A DNA stretch of 64,000 nt from an uncultured Porphyromonadaceae bacterium (GCA_902495075.1 CABUVO010000006.1:1-64000), one strand, 5' to 3'; shown: positions 17,648 to 27,473, counted from the stretch's first letter. Made by a program: numbers and translations. The notes: generated by a model not told the origin, from the sequence alone.

Positions 17648-18721
17648 ATGCAGAGAAAATGTATTGCTTTATGCGTGGCGGCTGTATGCTGCCTTGCTGT
17701 TTCGGCAGCACCGAAAGATCTCCGTTTTGTGGATGGGGAGAATCTTACTCTTATCAATAAGACTATCGAAACCCCGGACCGGTACACAAGGGTAGACACT
17801 ACAAAATATGATGGATTCACCAACTACCAGCGTCGCGAACTCACGCAGCATAGCTGTGGATTGGCTTTATGCTTCAAGACTAACAGTAGTTCCGTATATG
17901 CTCGTCCTACCTATCGTCTACACAAGAAACTTGCTACTCAAACTGGGGTCAATTCCGAAGGTTTCTGTCTTTATATCAAGAAAAACGGGAAATGGAAATA
18001 TGCCGGTGCGAATACTATGGGCAAGGATGGCAATGTATCGCTCGTTACCGATATGGCACCGGGTGAGAAAGAATGCATTCTCTATCTTCCGAACCTGAGT
18101 GTGCTCGACAAGGTGGAAATAGGTGTTGACAAGAATGCATCGCTGGAGGCGATGCCGAATCCCTTCCGCCATAAAATCGTGGTTTTCGGATCAAGTTTTA
18201 CGCATGGGGTAGGTTGTTCGCGTCCGGGGATGTCATATCCGATGCAGCTTGAAAGGGCTACAGGTCTTCACGTATGCGATTTCGGTATGAGCGGCAACTC
18301 CAAGCTGCAGCAGAGTTATGCGAGAGTGCTTGCGGATACTGAAGCCGATGCATTCCTCTTCGATGCGTTCTCTAACCCTTCTGTTAAGGAAATTGAAGAG
18401 AGGTTTGTGCCTTTCGTGAAAACTATACGCGAGAAACATCCTACAACACCGTTGATTTTCATGCAGACAATCTATCGCGATTATCGCAACTTCAACACCA
18501 AGAAAGACCGCGATGAACAGGCTAAGATGAATATTGCGGAAAAAATGGTGAAGGAAGCTATGAAGACAGATCCAAATATCTTTTGGATTGTGCCGAATGT
18601 CAACGACGGCAACGAGACATCAGCAGATGGCATTCATCCCAACGATTATGGCTATACGCTCTGGATGGAGTCTATACGACCCCAACTCACCAAGATTCTC
18701 TCCCGCCGCGGCATCAAATAA
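17648..18721 (+). CDS. Secreted SGNH/GDSL-family hydrolase
   Basis: The product (357 aa from the ATG at 17648) has a signal peptide (CIALCVAAVCCLAVSAA). A further in-frame TTG at 17609 is less likely to be the start because the signal peptide begins at 17648. An N-terminal beta domain (about 25-170) precedes the SGNH domain with the nucleophile Ser in FGSSFTHG, the Gly-Asn block GMSGNS, and the Asp/His pair in SADGIHPND. Family members are carbohydrate or lipid esterases, often deacetylases. The middle GxDLY-like segment reads FDAFSNPS. It has its own promoter, so it is a separate unit from the GH27 gene. Confidence 0.85.
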   Translation: MQRKCIALCVAAVCCLAVSAAPKDLRFVDGENLTLINKTIETPDRYTRVDTTKYDGFTNYQRRELTQHSCGLALCFKTNSSSVYARPTYRLHKKLATQTGVNSEGFCLYIKKNGKWKYAGANTMGKDGNVSLVTDMAPGEKECILYLPNLSVLDKVEIGVDKNASLEAMPNPFRHKIVVFGSSFTHGVGCSRPGMSYPMQLERATGLHVCDFGMSGNSKLQQSYARVLADTEADAFLFDAFSNPSVKEIEERFVPFVKTIREKHPTTPLIFMQTIYRDYRNFNTKKDRDEQAKMNIAEKMVKEAMKTDPNIFWIVPNVNDGNETSADGIHPNDYGYTLWMESIRPQLTKILSRRGIK

Positions 18722-18970
18722 AATTTTCAAGTTAGACCATCATCTCAATTAAGACCATAAAAGGAAACGCGAGATTTTTCCTTCGTAGACGGTTTGAAGA
18801 GAATTTGATCTCCAACCATCTCCATCTATTGTGGTTGTTGTGTGGGTGAAAGTGGTTGGAACCTTAACTTAAAATATGAGTATTGGCTTAGGAGAGGATG
18901 GGAATTGTGAAATTATTAAAAAATTTCAGTTAAATTAATCATTTTGATGTCATATTAAAAAAATATTCAC

Positions 18971-18978
18971 TATATTTG
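18971..18978 (+). promoter_or_regulatory. TAnnTTTG -7 box ahead of a long leader
   Basis: TATATTTG is present; the best upstream TTTG (18943-18946) is 24 bp away, longer than ideal. If used, transcription would start near 18985 and the 5' leader of the next gene would be about 310 nt. Confidence 0.5.
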
Positions 18979-19055
18979 CAACCGAATTTCCATACTTGTT
19001 CGCATAAAGTTGAGAACAAAATTTAAAATTTACCCTATAAGTATGGTATTATATA

Positions 19056-19114
19056 ATGATTAAAAAGATTTTTAGGCAGCCGGCTGCCTAAGTTTGATGC
19101 GCAGCATCAAACTT
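19056..19114 (+). other. Two adjacent perfect hairpins overlapping a short leader ORF
   Basis: The 575-bp spacer 18722-19296 holds a 20-nt perfect palindrome at 19072-19091 (TTAGGCAGCC/GGCTGCCTAA), immediately followed by AAGTTTGATGC-GCA-GCATCAAACTT at 19090-19114. An 11-codon ORF (MIKKIFRQPAA) runs from ATG 19056 to TAA 19089-19091, ending at the first hairpin. This could be a leader-type regulator or a palindromic repeat. No other gene is seen in the spacer. Confidence 0.45.
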
Positions 19115-19296
19115 GCGCCTCTTCGATTAAGATTATCCTTTGGCTGTCATTAGATCGGACCCTACCCTATCTTCTTCACTGCAAGAGGAAACTCCTTTTG
19201 CTTGCAACAATTTCAAATTCTGCCACGCCCAAGAACTAAACTTGGTATTCTGTCATTCATTTTTACTCTTATGCGGTGGCAATTAAAGCAACATTT

Positions 19297-22290
19297 ATGA
19301 AACAACTCTACCTATTCTGGCTCGCAGCTCTCGCGCTGCTCGGAGTCACTTTCAACGCACATGCCGAAGACTATTCCATTAACTTGGAATGGGAAGAACC
19401 AGGCTCAATTATGATCTATTCCTCAGGAACTGGAGACACAAACAAGATTGCGCTTTCAGACGGACAAACATCTGCAACTGTCTCGCCTCTTAGCGGAAGC
19501 AAATCATGCTACATACAAGCTGCTGATGGTTACCAACTTGTATCGTGCATAGCCACTGACGGCACTACTATTCAACCTGGAGGTTGGGGAAAGCCCCAAT
19601 TTATAATAAACATGCAAACAAACACCGGTAAAACTTTTAAGATAACTGTAGAGAAAATCACCTATGATGCTATTTTAAAAGTAAATGTAGTTAATGGCGC
19701 AAAGCAAATTAACGCAACTCTTGCCGGAACGAAACGTGAGCTTACCTTTAAGACAGGTTATCAGGAAATCCCTTTTTCATCAAAATTTGAAGGAACTATT
19801 GAAGCAATTCAATTCACAAAACCTTGGGAAAATCCGTACATAAAAAAAGACGGTAGCGAATTAAAACCTGCTTTCAACACCAATTATATGTATAAGCATA
19901 CCAATATCGCTATCGAAAACGGTACTGAACTTGAAATGAAAGTATCGGAAACACCTGATGTTGTTGAAGAAAATGTAAAAATTACTGTAAAAAAGGATGA
20001 CAACAGTAACAAGGCATTTGTTTGGGTTCGAGATATAACTGACAATAAAACTATCACACTCAACGCTGATGGGACAGCAGACTTTATATCAGGACACAAA
20101 GTACGTGCTACATTTAATAACACCGATTATAATGTCACAGGCACAATAAATGGAGAAGCATGGCCTGAAGCTGATATCAATACAAATGGGCAATACCTGA
20201 ACTTCGAAGCTACAATTACAGCAGAAACCACACTTGCCTTTACTGCCACTGAACGTGAATATGGCAATACTGACCTTTACGTCGCTATTCACGGAGACCT
20301 AAGCGGTGTAGTTCTAACTGAAGGTGGCTATGACGGCAAAGTTATTGATCTTTCAGGTATTACTCCTTCAGAAGTAACAAAAGATGGTGAAAAATATAGT
20401 CTTTATACTATTCCTGTAAGTCTTAAAAGTCCGAAGATATTTTGGACAAGCAAAGAGGGATATTGGATTCATGAAAAGAAAACAGTAGCATCCGACGGTG
20501 AAGGTGGTTATGCAGAAGCCGGAAGCGTGTCAGCCGACAACTGTTCAAAGAGTTCACCGGCTTATGTTTACGTACACAAGATTAATAAGGATAAGAAAGC
20601 TGTGGTTTATGTGAAAGGTATCCTTTCCGGATTCGCACTTAAAGATGCAAGAGGCAATGGATATACCCTCACTGAAGGATATAATGATATCGAATTTGAT
20701 CCGATTTATAACGAATCCTTCTCTATCCGGCCCTATAAAGAGAATGAGAATGACGATTTCAGCGCATACCGCAATTATACTGCCATTTCTCCCGATGAAA
20801 ACGGCGTTTACCAAACAGGTTTAAACAACGATGATGTGCTCCACATATTCTCTCGTGTAAGTCCGGCTCAATATGTAATCAACGTTACTCGAGATGATCG
20901 CACTTCTGCAATTACTCTTGACAAAACAAGGAAAGTTGATCCAGCCGCCAAGGATTTTGAGGCATTTGAAGGCACGGAAATCACAGTCCTCCCGCGCACC
21001 GACAGCAAATTCCTTCTTGATGGCGAAGTTGCTGCATCCAACACTTTCACTGTAAGCAAACCTCACAGCATCACGCTCAGCTATGAGGGCAATCAGAATG
21101 AAGCCGTTACAGATCCTGCTGACGGATCAGATGCTGAATCACTCGAATTCGTGACTGTAACATTCCCGAACGCCACAAGCGTTGTTCGTTCCGCATTGGC
21201 AGACGATGAGATGATGTTTGTAGCAGCAGGCAACAGCTGGGCTCCATCATCCACAACCATCGAAGCTGTTGAGGGCGCAGAGAAGCCGACCTTCAAGATC
21301 TCCTTCGCCCCCGCTCCGACGGAGATGAAACAATATATTCTTGACATCCCCGCAGGTTTCTTCATTGTTGACAATGATCTTGACAGCAAACAGATCACAG
21401 CAACATTGACACTGAAGAAAACTCTCACTGAAATGGCATATGTTATCAATCCATTAGGTGACACAATGGTTGCATCGCCATATGGTCCTGAGTTTACTGT
21501 GATTTTCGAAGACGGCATTCAGGTACCGATGCCTGATGCTGCAACAATTGCCGAGAAAGTCACCATCAAATTCAACGATGAGAAACTTGAATTTGATGAA
21601 TCATTCGCAGGTGGATTCATAATGATGAGTGAAGGTAATATGCTGATGGCTCAGGTTCCGGGAGCAGCGAACAAAGAGGGCACACTGTCTATTGAAATAG
21701 CTGCGGGTCTTTTCAAAGTAGGAGATCTTGAATCTCCAGCAATTTCCAAGACCTATCAGATTATTGCAGACAAAGAATTCACTTATACCATAACCACTCC
21801 AACTGAAGTTAACTCTCGGCACAGCTCTCTTGCGGAAATCATTATAACATTCCCTGACGCTGAGACAGGTACAATCTTCGATGAATTTGGCACTGCATCA
21901 ACTCTGACTAACGGATCTTATGGTGCAGACAGATATTATCAGAACGGTACGATTGAAGAGGTAACTGCAAGTCCTGAAGTCCGTGCTGCAGGAGGAAAAC
22001 AATTCAAAATCAAATTCAATCCTGCTCCTACTGCCAATGGAAATTATTCCCTGACAGTGCGTGAAGGCACATTCACTTTGGATGGTGCTTACGCTTCCGC
22101 TCCTATCAGCGAAAAACTTGTTCTTGACAGCACAGTTGGTGTAACCGAAATCGGCGCTGAGAATTTTGAGAATGCAATTGTTATCTCGATCGACGGCAAA
22201 GTGTTGAGCAACAAAGCTGACAAAGCATTCATCGACAATCTCGACAAGGGTATATATATCATAAACGGTAAAAAATATATCAAGAAATGA
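19297..22290 (+). CDS. Large secreted beta-repeat protein with sorting-type C-terminus
   Basis: The 997-aa product starts at the ATG at 19297 (signal peptide KQLYLFWLAALALLGVTFNAHA); an in-frame GTG at 19276 would only add residues before the signal. The N-terminal two thirds are a series of low-similarity beta domains with no recognised family. The C-terminal third has repeated units of about 110 residues sharing (V/I)TFP(N/D)A, a (F/A)(A/N)PAPT block and G(F/T)F. The last residues (ISIDGKVLSNK, KGIYIINGKKYIKK) match the Bacteroidetes C-terminal sorting pattern. A surface adhesin or binding role is a guess; no enzyme motif is seen. Confidence 0.75.
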   Translation: MKQLYLFWLAALALLGVTFNAHAEDYSINLEWEEPGSIMIYSSGTGDTNKIALSDGQTSATVSPLSGSKSCYIQAADGYQLVSCIATDGTTIQPGGWGKPQFIINMQTNTGKTFKITVEKITYDAILKVNVVNGAKQINATLAGTKRELTFKTGYQEIPFSSKFEGTIEAIQFTKPWENPYIKKDGSELKPAFNTNYMYKHTNIAIENGTELEMKVSETPDVVEENVKITVKKDDNSNKAFVWVRDITDNKTITLNADGTADFISGHKVRATFNNTDYNVTGTINGEAWPEADINTNGQYLNFEATITAETTLAFTATEREYGNTDLYVAIHGDLSGVVLTEGGYDGKVIDLSGITPSEVTKDGEKYSLYTIPVSLKSPKIFWTSKEGYWIHEKKTVASDGEGGYAEAGSVSADNCSKSSPAYVYVHKINKDKKAVVYVKGILSGFALKDARGNGYTLTEGYNDIEFDPIYNESFSIRPYKENENDDFSAYRNYTAISPDENGVYQTGLNNDDVLHIFSRVSPAQYVINVTRDDRTSAITLDKTRKVDPAAKDFEAFEGTEITVLPRTDSKFLLDGEVAASNTFTVSKPHSITLSYEGNQNEAVTDPADGSDAESLEFVTVTFPNATSVVRSALADDEMMFVAAGNSWAPSSTTIEAVEGAEKPTFKISFAPAPTEMKQYILDIPAGFFIVDNDLDSKQITATLTLKKTLTEMAYVINPLGDTMVASPYGPEFTVIFEDGIQVPMPDAATIAEKVTIKFNDEKLEFDESFAGGFIMMSEGNMLMAQVPGAANKEGTLSIEIAAGLFKVGDLESPAISKTYQIIADKEFTYTITTPTEVNSRHSSLAEIIITFPDAETGTIFDEFGTASTLTNGSYGADRYYQNGTIEEVTASPEVRAAGGKQFKIKFNPAPTANGNYSLTVREGTFTLDGAYASAPISEKLVLDSTVGVTEIGAENFENAIVISIDGKVLSNKADKAFIDNLDKGIYIINGKKYIKK

Positions 22291-22334
22291 CCGATGATCT
22301 CCACTTGAAAAGCGGAATCAGATATTAATATCCG

Positions 22335-22365
22335 AGAGGGATGCTTCCGCGGGAAGCATCCCTCT
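22335..22365 (+). terminator. Rho-independent-type hairpin
   Basis: AGAGGGATGCTTCC (22335-22348), loop GCG, GGAAGCATCCCTCT (22352-22365), followed by a short pyrimidine tract TCCTC. The 14-bp perfect stem lies 45 bp after the stop codon. Confidence 0.75.
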
Positions 22366-22388
22366 TCCTCACTTTCAAACAATTAATA

Positions 22389-22560
22389 ATTCAACTATCG
22401 CAAGCGAAAAGTTGACGTTTATAAGTTTAATCGCGCTGAGCGCAGTTTATTAGTTTATTTGTTTGATGCGAAAAAAATAAACACTTAGTCATATTCGCAT
22501 CTGATAAACTCCTTAACTACTAAACTCTTAAACTTTAAGTTGAAGCTTGCGAAACTGAAA
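22389..22560. repeat. Palindromic intergenic element, copy C
   Basis: This is the same design as 3991-4147: left end ATTCAACTATCGCAAGCG, arms GTTTATAAGTTTA, right end TAAACTCTTAAACTTTAAG then GAAGCTTGCGAAACT. Its core holds the inverted pair GATGCGAA/TTCGCATC and the words CGCATCTGATAAA, which recur in the repeats near 56395 and 56479. It ends 41 bp before the next start codon and fills most of the 311-bp spacer. Confidence 0.75.
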
Positions 22561-22601
22561 TTAATAACATTCAGGTTGAACAAATACAATTTCATTCTTT
22601 C

Positions 22602-24833
22602 ATGAAAACATTCGGAAATAGTTTTTTATCATTACTTGTAATAGCCACAACCGCAATATCTGCAAATGCCGGTTTATTGGACAACAATCACGACAACATA
22701 AGCCGATATGCATATAAGTCGAAACATACATCAGCATTCCAAGGCAAAAGACAGGAACGCATCGAGATGCTAAACAGTATGTTGAATCAGAAAAAAACTG
22801 TACATAAGGAAAACGCCGTCAAGCCGAACAATACTCTCGGACCAGCAGACATTGTCAATACGATGGATGGACCGGGCAACGAAATGTGGTATTACACCGC
22901 CAACTACACATACCAGAATATTGTGCACCAATATTTCACGGAGAAAGTTATGACTGAATACGAATTCCACATATTCGATTCAAACATGACAAAAGTAGGT
23001 ACAATACACGATAAAGTTCGCTATGCCTCTGATGAGGTACGTATTCCAATCGGGGGATGCGACATTGTGCCTGCCATAACAAAGAATTTCTTCAACACCG
23101 ATGACAAGTATGAGTTGATGGTAAGTCTTCAAATCAATTCCACTACACCTGGATATAACCATTCCCGCACACTGGTGTATTCAATGGGAGGTGAGAAAGA
23201 AACTCTTGACGTGCTTGACACTGCATATCCTGATCAGTCTATACAATCACCTACACACACTTTAACAAAAGAATTCGATAAGCCTATTGACACCGTAGGA
23301 TTTGTGATAGATGTGCTTGATGGTTCAAAAAATGGAGAAGAAGAGTTTTATATCAGTTTTGCGGAGGAATCTTTCCCCGAAGATGAATTCAACGGCGATC
23401 TCTCAAGCGAGGAAGGGAGAAACTTTTTCTGGAATTACATATCAAGTGCAAAACAAAAATTTGAAATATATTCAAAAGCTGTTGACAACTCCGGAATTAA
23501 AAAAATTTACGAAAGAGAGTTTCCACTCCTATCTCTTCCTGGCAACCAGGAATCCTCTCCATATATGATATCGTTTAATCGCAATGGAGAATCTTATTTC
23601 ATCTTCCAGCAATACAAGAAACTTTTTTACAAACCTTATTACAGCTATGATGCCGAATATGAGATGGAAGACGACAATTTCCTAAAAATCGACCTCTATA
23701 AATTAAGCGACGGAGAGGCTGTACTTATGCAGACAACTGAAATACCTGTCGTAAAAGATACTTCTGTCGATGCTCTTGCCACGTATTACGCAACTGGAGA
23801 TATGCGCTATATTGAAGATATCAGTTTCGATCAGTATACACATGACGGGAAAGCCTCATATGTGATAACTCGCAAGAACTATCTCTCCGGCGACCGAACT
23901 GATCAGAGTTTCTATGTTTACAATTCTGATGGCAAACTTCTTAAAACACTTTTTGAATATGCCGACGGAATCCTCAGCCTTTCAAATATTGACGGATATG
24001 AACCCCAACAAATGTTCGTTTCAATAGAAGATGGGAAATATGTATTCAACATGATAGACCTGATCTCGGGAAAAACAGCTGCGAAAATCAATTCTGTCTT
24101 GAAGATCGATGAAGACAGCGATGCGGACCAGATGACTGCGAACCTCGACCGCACACCTGTCGGAGATTCTTACAATTACGCAATAGAATTAGGAGTGCCA
24201 TCTGTTGATGAGAACGACAACAATATTCTTCGCATAGGATGGTTTGACAAGACTGGAAAATACAAGAATATGCACGAGGTGAACATGGGAAAAGATGTCA
24301 GATACGCACAATGCTATATGCATGGTGCAGCTCTCAGGCACGACTTATTTGTGACTGACAATCTTCACGAATACATGCTCCTTATAAAACGCAGCACTGG
24401 AGCCACAACAACCCAGGAAGAACTTCTTATCGCCCAACAAATATCCGCCGACACTCCGTCAGGCAAGGATATCCTTCTCTTGACACCGGGAGAAGAGAAA
24501 GGCTCTATAATAAACATTATGCCTTACTTAGAGATGTCGTCACCGGTATTGTCAGTGCTTTATCAGCAGTCGGACACAGACGCACTTACAAACGACATAT
24601 ACTATCTTCCTTTTGGATTATCGGCTGTGACAGAAATTGCCGCAGATTCAGCAGAAGCTGATTTATATTATGAAGGCAATTCAATCAACGCACCGGGATA
24701 TCTCATAAGCATCTTCGACCTTAAAGGGAAAAAGACAGCTTCCGGCATTGACACCATATCGGTTGAGGGGCTCCCAGCGGGGATATATGTTGCCACAGCC
24801 AACGGCAAAGCGCGTAAATTCATTGTCAAATAA
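22602..24833 (+). CDS. Secreted protein of unknown function with sorting-type C-terminus
   Basis: The 743-aa product has a signal peptide (about 1-23, FLSLLVIATTAISANA). No family is recognised. The middle is rich in beta strands, aromatic and acidic residues, with blocks such as GDMRYIEDISFDQYTHDGK that suggest a propeller-like or repeat beta fold. The C-terminus (ISIFDLKGKKT, GLPAGIYVATANGKARKFIVK) is a clear sorting-type domain. It starts 41 bp after a palindromic element, and a C10 peptidase gene begins 21 bp after its stop, so the two are probably co-transcribed and co-exported. Function unknown. Confidence 0.75.
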   Translation: MKTFGNSFLSLLVIATTAISANAGLLDNNHDNISRYAYKSKHTSAFQGKRQERIEMLNSMLNQKKTVHKENAVKPNNTLGPADIVNTMDGPGNEMWYYTANYTYQNIVHQYFTEKVMTEYEFHIFDSNMTKVGTIHDKVRYASDEVRIPIGGCDIVPAITKNFFNTDDKYELMVSLQINSTTPGYNHSRTLVYSMGGEKETLDVLDTAYPDQSIQSPTHTLTKEFDKPIDTVGFVIDVLDGSKNGEEEFYISFAEESFPEDEFNGDLSSEEGRNFFWNYISSAKQKFEIYSKAVDNSGIKKIYEREFPLLSLPGNQESSPYMISFNRNGESYFIFQQYKKLFYKPYYSYDAEYEMEDDNFLKIDLYKLSDGEAVLMQTTEIPVVKDTSVDALATYYATGDMRYIEDISFDQYTHDGKASYVITRKNYLSGDRTDQSFYVYNSDGKLLKTLFEYADGILSLSNIDGYEPQQMFVSIEDGKYVFNMIDLISGKTAAKINSVLKIDEDSDADQMTANLDRTPVGDSYNYAIELGVPSVDENDNNILRIGWFDKTGKYKNMHEVNMGKDVRYAQCYMHGAALRHDLFVTDNLHEYMLLIKRSTGATTTQEELLIAQQISADTPSGKDILLLTPGEEKGSIINIMPYLEMSSPVLSVLYQQSDTDALTNDIYYLPFGLSAVTEIAADSAEADLYYEGNSINAPGYLISIFDLKGKKTASGIDTISVEGLPAGIYVATANGKARKFIVK

Positions 24834-24854
24834 CAGCAATATTTTACATTTCAG

Positions 24855-27320
24855 ATGAAATACATATTAACGACATTCGCATTAGCAGGGTTAACACTTC
24901 TATTTGCTGATGCCGCCACCATTACTCCAGATGAGGCGTTGGCTCGTCTTGGAAAATCGCCGATGAAGTCAGTTGCGGCAAAGGGGAAAGCATCTCCCCG
25001 ACTGGTACACACAGCCAAGACGAAGAGCGGGAAGCCGATTGTATACATATTCAATAAAGGAGAAAACGCCGGCTACCTCGTATTGAGTGCCGATGACGCA
25101 GCCTATCCGGTATTGGGATATTCCAATAACGGCTCATTCAATGCCGCAGATATTCCTCCCCAGATGGAATGGTGGATCTCAGAATACGGACATCAGATTG
25201 AATACGCTTCAGAGAGAAATGTGTCACCCTTAGCAACCTCACTGTTGCAGGCGACACGCGCCTCTCGTGAACCGATCGCACCAATGATCAAAACCAAATG
25301 GGATCAGGGTGCGCCTTATAACCAGCAATGCCCGTCTGCCAACACCATGCGTTGCTACACAGGATGCGTTGCCACATCCATGGCACAGGTGATGAATTAC
25401 TGGCAATATCCGGAGATAGGGACAGGTAGCATCAGTTATAACTCTCCGTCGATTGCGAAAAAACTTTCTCTAAATTTTGCAAACCGCAAATTCGACTGGG
25501 AGAATATGTCTGATACTTATCTTGACGGACAATATACCCAAGAGGAGGCAAACGCTGTGGCTTATCTAATGAAAGCTGCGGGATATTCAGTAAAAATGGA
25601 TTATTCGACTGACTCTTCCGGTGCACTCGCAATGTATATAAGCAACGGACTTAAAAAATATTTCCAATATGATCAAAACATTGATTATCAGCTGCGCCTT
25701 TCCTACAGTGCCTCGGAATGGGAACAACTGATATACGATAATCTGAAGAATGTTGGACCTATACTTTATGGTGGCGGCTCCATGATCGGCGGCGGACATT
25801 CTTTTATTTGCGATGGATATGACGGCAATGGTCTCTTCCATTTCAACTGGGGATGGAGCGGCATGAGCGACGGCTATTTCTCCCTTGACGCATTAGCTCC
25901 TTCCGCACTTGGCTCCGGAGGAGGCGATGGGGGTGGATACAATTTCACACAGGATGCCGTGTTGGGAATCCAACCCCCAACAGGGAAACCGGCAGAGGAG
26001 CGTCCAATTGTCCTCACCCAGATGGGATCGCTAACTGCAGAAATAACCAACGACTCAATTAAGTTCGAACTCTTTGGTGAAGAAGGAGCGATGTGGGTGA
26101 ATTATAACCCTCGAACCCTCAACCTCAAATTCGGAGCAATCATTGAGCCGCAAGGCAGCACAGGAGGAAGCACCCTCTACCGCACAATCTCACCTGCGAA
26201 AGTTGAGATTGAGCCCGGTTACGGCACAAGTCCCAAATTGATAAAAGCAGGTATCCCTCTGAAAGACAGCGGGCTCACTGACGGCACTTACAAAGTCACT
26301 ATGGCAACCTGCCCGGCGGATGCCGAAACCGAAACATGGACCCCTGTTGCCACAGGCTATGGCTATTATAATTATGTGGCTGTAACAAAAAAAGGTGAAA
26401 CATATGCCATTGATGACAAACCCATCGTAATCCCGGATCTGCTCGAATGCGAAATCACCAATACTCTCTATTATGGAGGTCTTGCAAAAACAAGGGTCAA
26501 GATATCCAATGATAGCGATCTCGAACTTTCCAAAGGATACGCCCCGGCTCTGATATATAACAATTCTATCTATTTCCTTGGAGAAAGCACATTTATAACC
26601 GTGCCTCCTCACAGTGAGATCGAAAAGACCTGGACTTCGCCGTTATATGCAATGCAACAGAATATCGGCATATCCAAGGATACGGAATTCGAATTGGCGA
26701 TATTCGATGAATCTACCTACAATTTCTTCCGTGCCGCTGATGGCAATCCGGTGATGATGCATGTCAACCCCGGTGTGCCTCAGGTCTCTGCGATAAATAT
26801 AAGCATGAAAGCCCAGTCATCTACGGAAACCTTACCCAATGGCGCAACAACACAAGTTTATCTGATAAATGATCCTTATGATTTTAATGTTTCATGTATA
26901 GTGAGACTGACAAAAGGTGTGTTCTGCTACAATGCATTGGCATGTGTGGTAAAACCGGATTTCACGGGAGGTGCTGAACAGGTTGAGATTCTTACCATGT
27001 CAGGAATGCCATTATTCATGGATTCTGAAGGACTTAGATCAAGATTCAATGCATCCATCTCATTCCCCATGGCAAAGGCTGGGGAATATTACGCGGTGAT
27101 GATGGCATATCAGTATGGCTCAAACTATGCCGGCATGAGTGGGAATCCTGTCTATTTCAGACTTAACACATCCGGGGTGGAAGACGTTGCCGATGATCTA
27201 CAGCATACGGATGAATGCGGTGAAATCTTTAATATGCAAGGGATGCCACTCGGAACAGACCTGAATACTCTTCCTGCCGGGGTGTATATCCGCAACGGCA
27301 AAAAAATCCTCAAGAAATGA
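24855..27320 (+). CDS. Secreted C10 (SpeB-like) cysteine peptidase, large form
   Basis: The 821-aa product has a signal peptide (about 1-20), then a Spi-type propeptide (about 25-115, GKPIVYIFNKGENAGYLVLSAD) and the C10 domain: Cys171 in TGCVATSMAQVMNYW, His315 in GGGHSFICDGYDG, then FNWGWSGMSDGYFSLDAL. A long beta-rich C-terminal region (about 395-775) precedes a sorting-type C-terminus (IFNMQGM, LPAGVYIRNGKKILKK). It is a close relative of the partial gene at the right edge of the window. The propeptide probably keeps the zymogen inactive until export. The stop is followed by a 150-bp segment that is nearly identical behind the other copy. Confidence 0.93.
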   Translation: MKYILTTFALAGLTLLFADAATITPDEALARLGKSPMKSVAAKGKASPRLVHTAKTKSGKPIVYIFNKGENAGYLVLSADDAAYPVLGYSNNGSFNAADIPPQMEWWISEYGHQIEYASERNVSPLATSLLQATRASREPIAPMIKTKWDQGAPYNQQCPSANTMRCYTGCVATSMAQVMNYWQYPEIGTGSISYNSPSIAKKLSLNFANRKFDWENMSDTYLDGQYTQEEANAVAYLMKAAGYSVKMDYSTDSSGALAMYISNGLKKYFQYDQNIDYQLRLSYSASEWEQLIYDNLKNVGPILYGGGSMIGGGHSFICDGYDGNGLFHFNWGWSGMSDGYFSLDALAPSALGSGGGDGGGYNFTQDAVLGIQPPTGKPAEERPIVLTQMGSLTAEITNDSIKFELFGEEGAMWVNYNPRTLNLKFGAIIEPQGSTGGSTLYRTISPAKVEIEPGYGTSPKLIKAGIPLKDSGLTDGTYKVTMATCPADAETETWTPVATGYGYYNYVAVTKKGETYAIDDKPIVIPDLLECEITNTLYYGGLAKTRVKISNDSDLELSKGYAPALIYNNSIYFLGESTFITVPPHSEIEKTWTSPLYAMQQNIGISKDTEFELAIFDESTYNFFRAADGNPVMMHVNPGVPQVSAINISMKAQSSTETLPNGATTQVYLINDPYDFNVSCIVRLTKGVFCYNALACVVKPDFTGGAEQVEILTMSGMPLFMDSEGLRSRFNASISFPMAKAGEYYAVMMAYQYGSNYAGMSGNPVYFRLNTSGVEDVADDLQHTDECGEIFNMQGMPLGTDLNTLPAGVYIRNGKKILKK

Positions 27321-27323
27321 GGA

Positions 27324-27473
27324 CAAAAAAAATTGATTGTCGTCCCGACAACCAATCTTACGTTAACCTTAAAATCTAATACCATGAAAAACTCAATGCA
27401 AAATTATAAAATATTTTTCATATATGCTACAAAACATAAAAAAATATTTGCATTTTAGCTTTTATTAACAAAT
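27324..27473 (+). repeat. 150-bp element duplicated behind the second C10 gene (copy 1)
   Basis: The segment from C+A8 to AACAAAT matches the reverse strand of 61632-61783 with one substitution (C/T at about 27430) and a 2-nt difference in the A-run. It contains an imperfect hairpin (ATTGATTGTCG/CGACAACCAAT, loop TCC), a 24-codon ORF at 27384-27458 (MKNSMQNYKIFF...), and AATATTTG at 27443-27450, one base from the -7 consensus. It lies directly after a C10 gene and before a gene in the same direction, as does the other copy. Confidence 0.9.
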
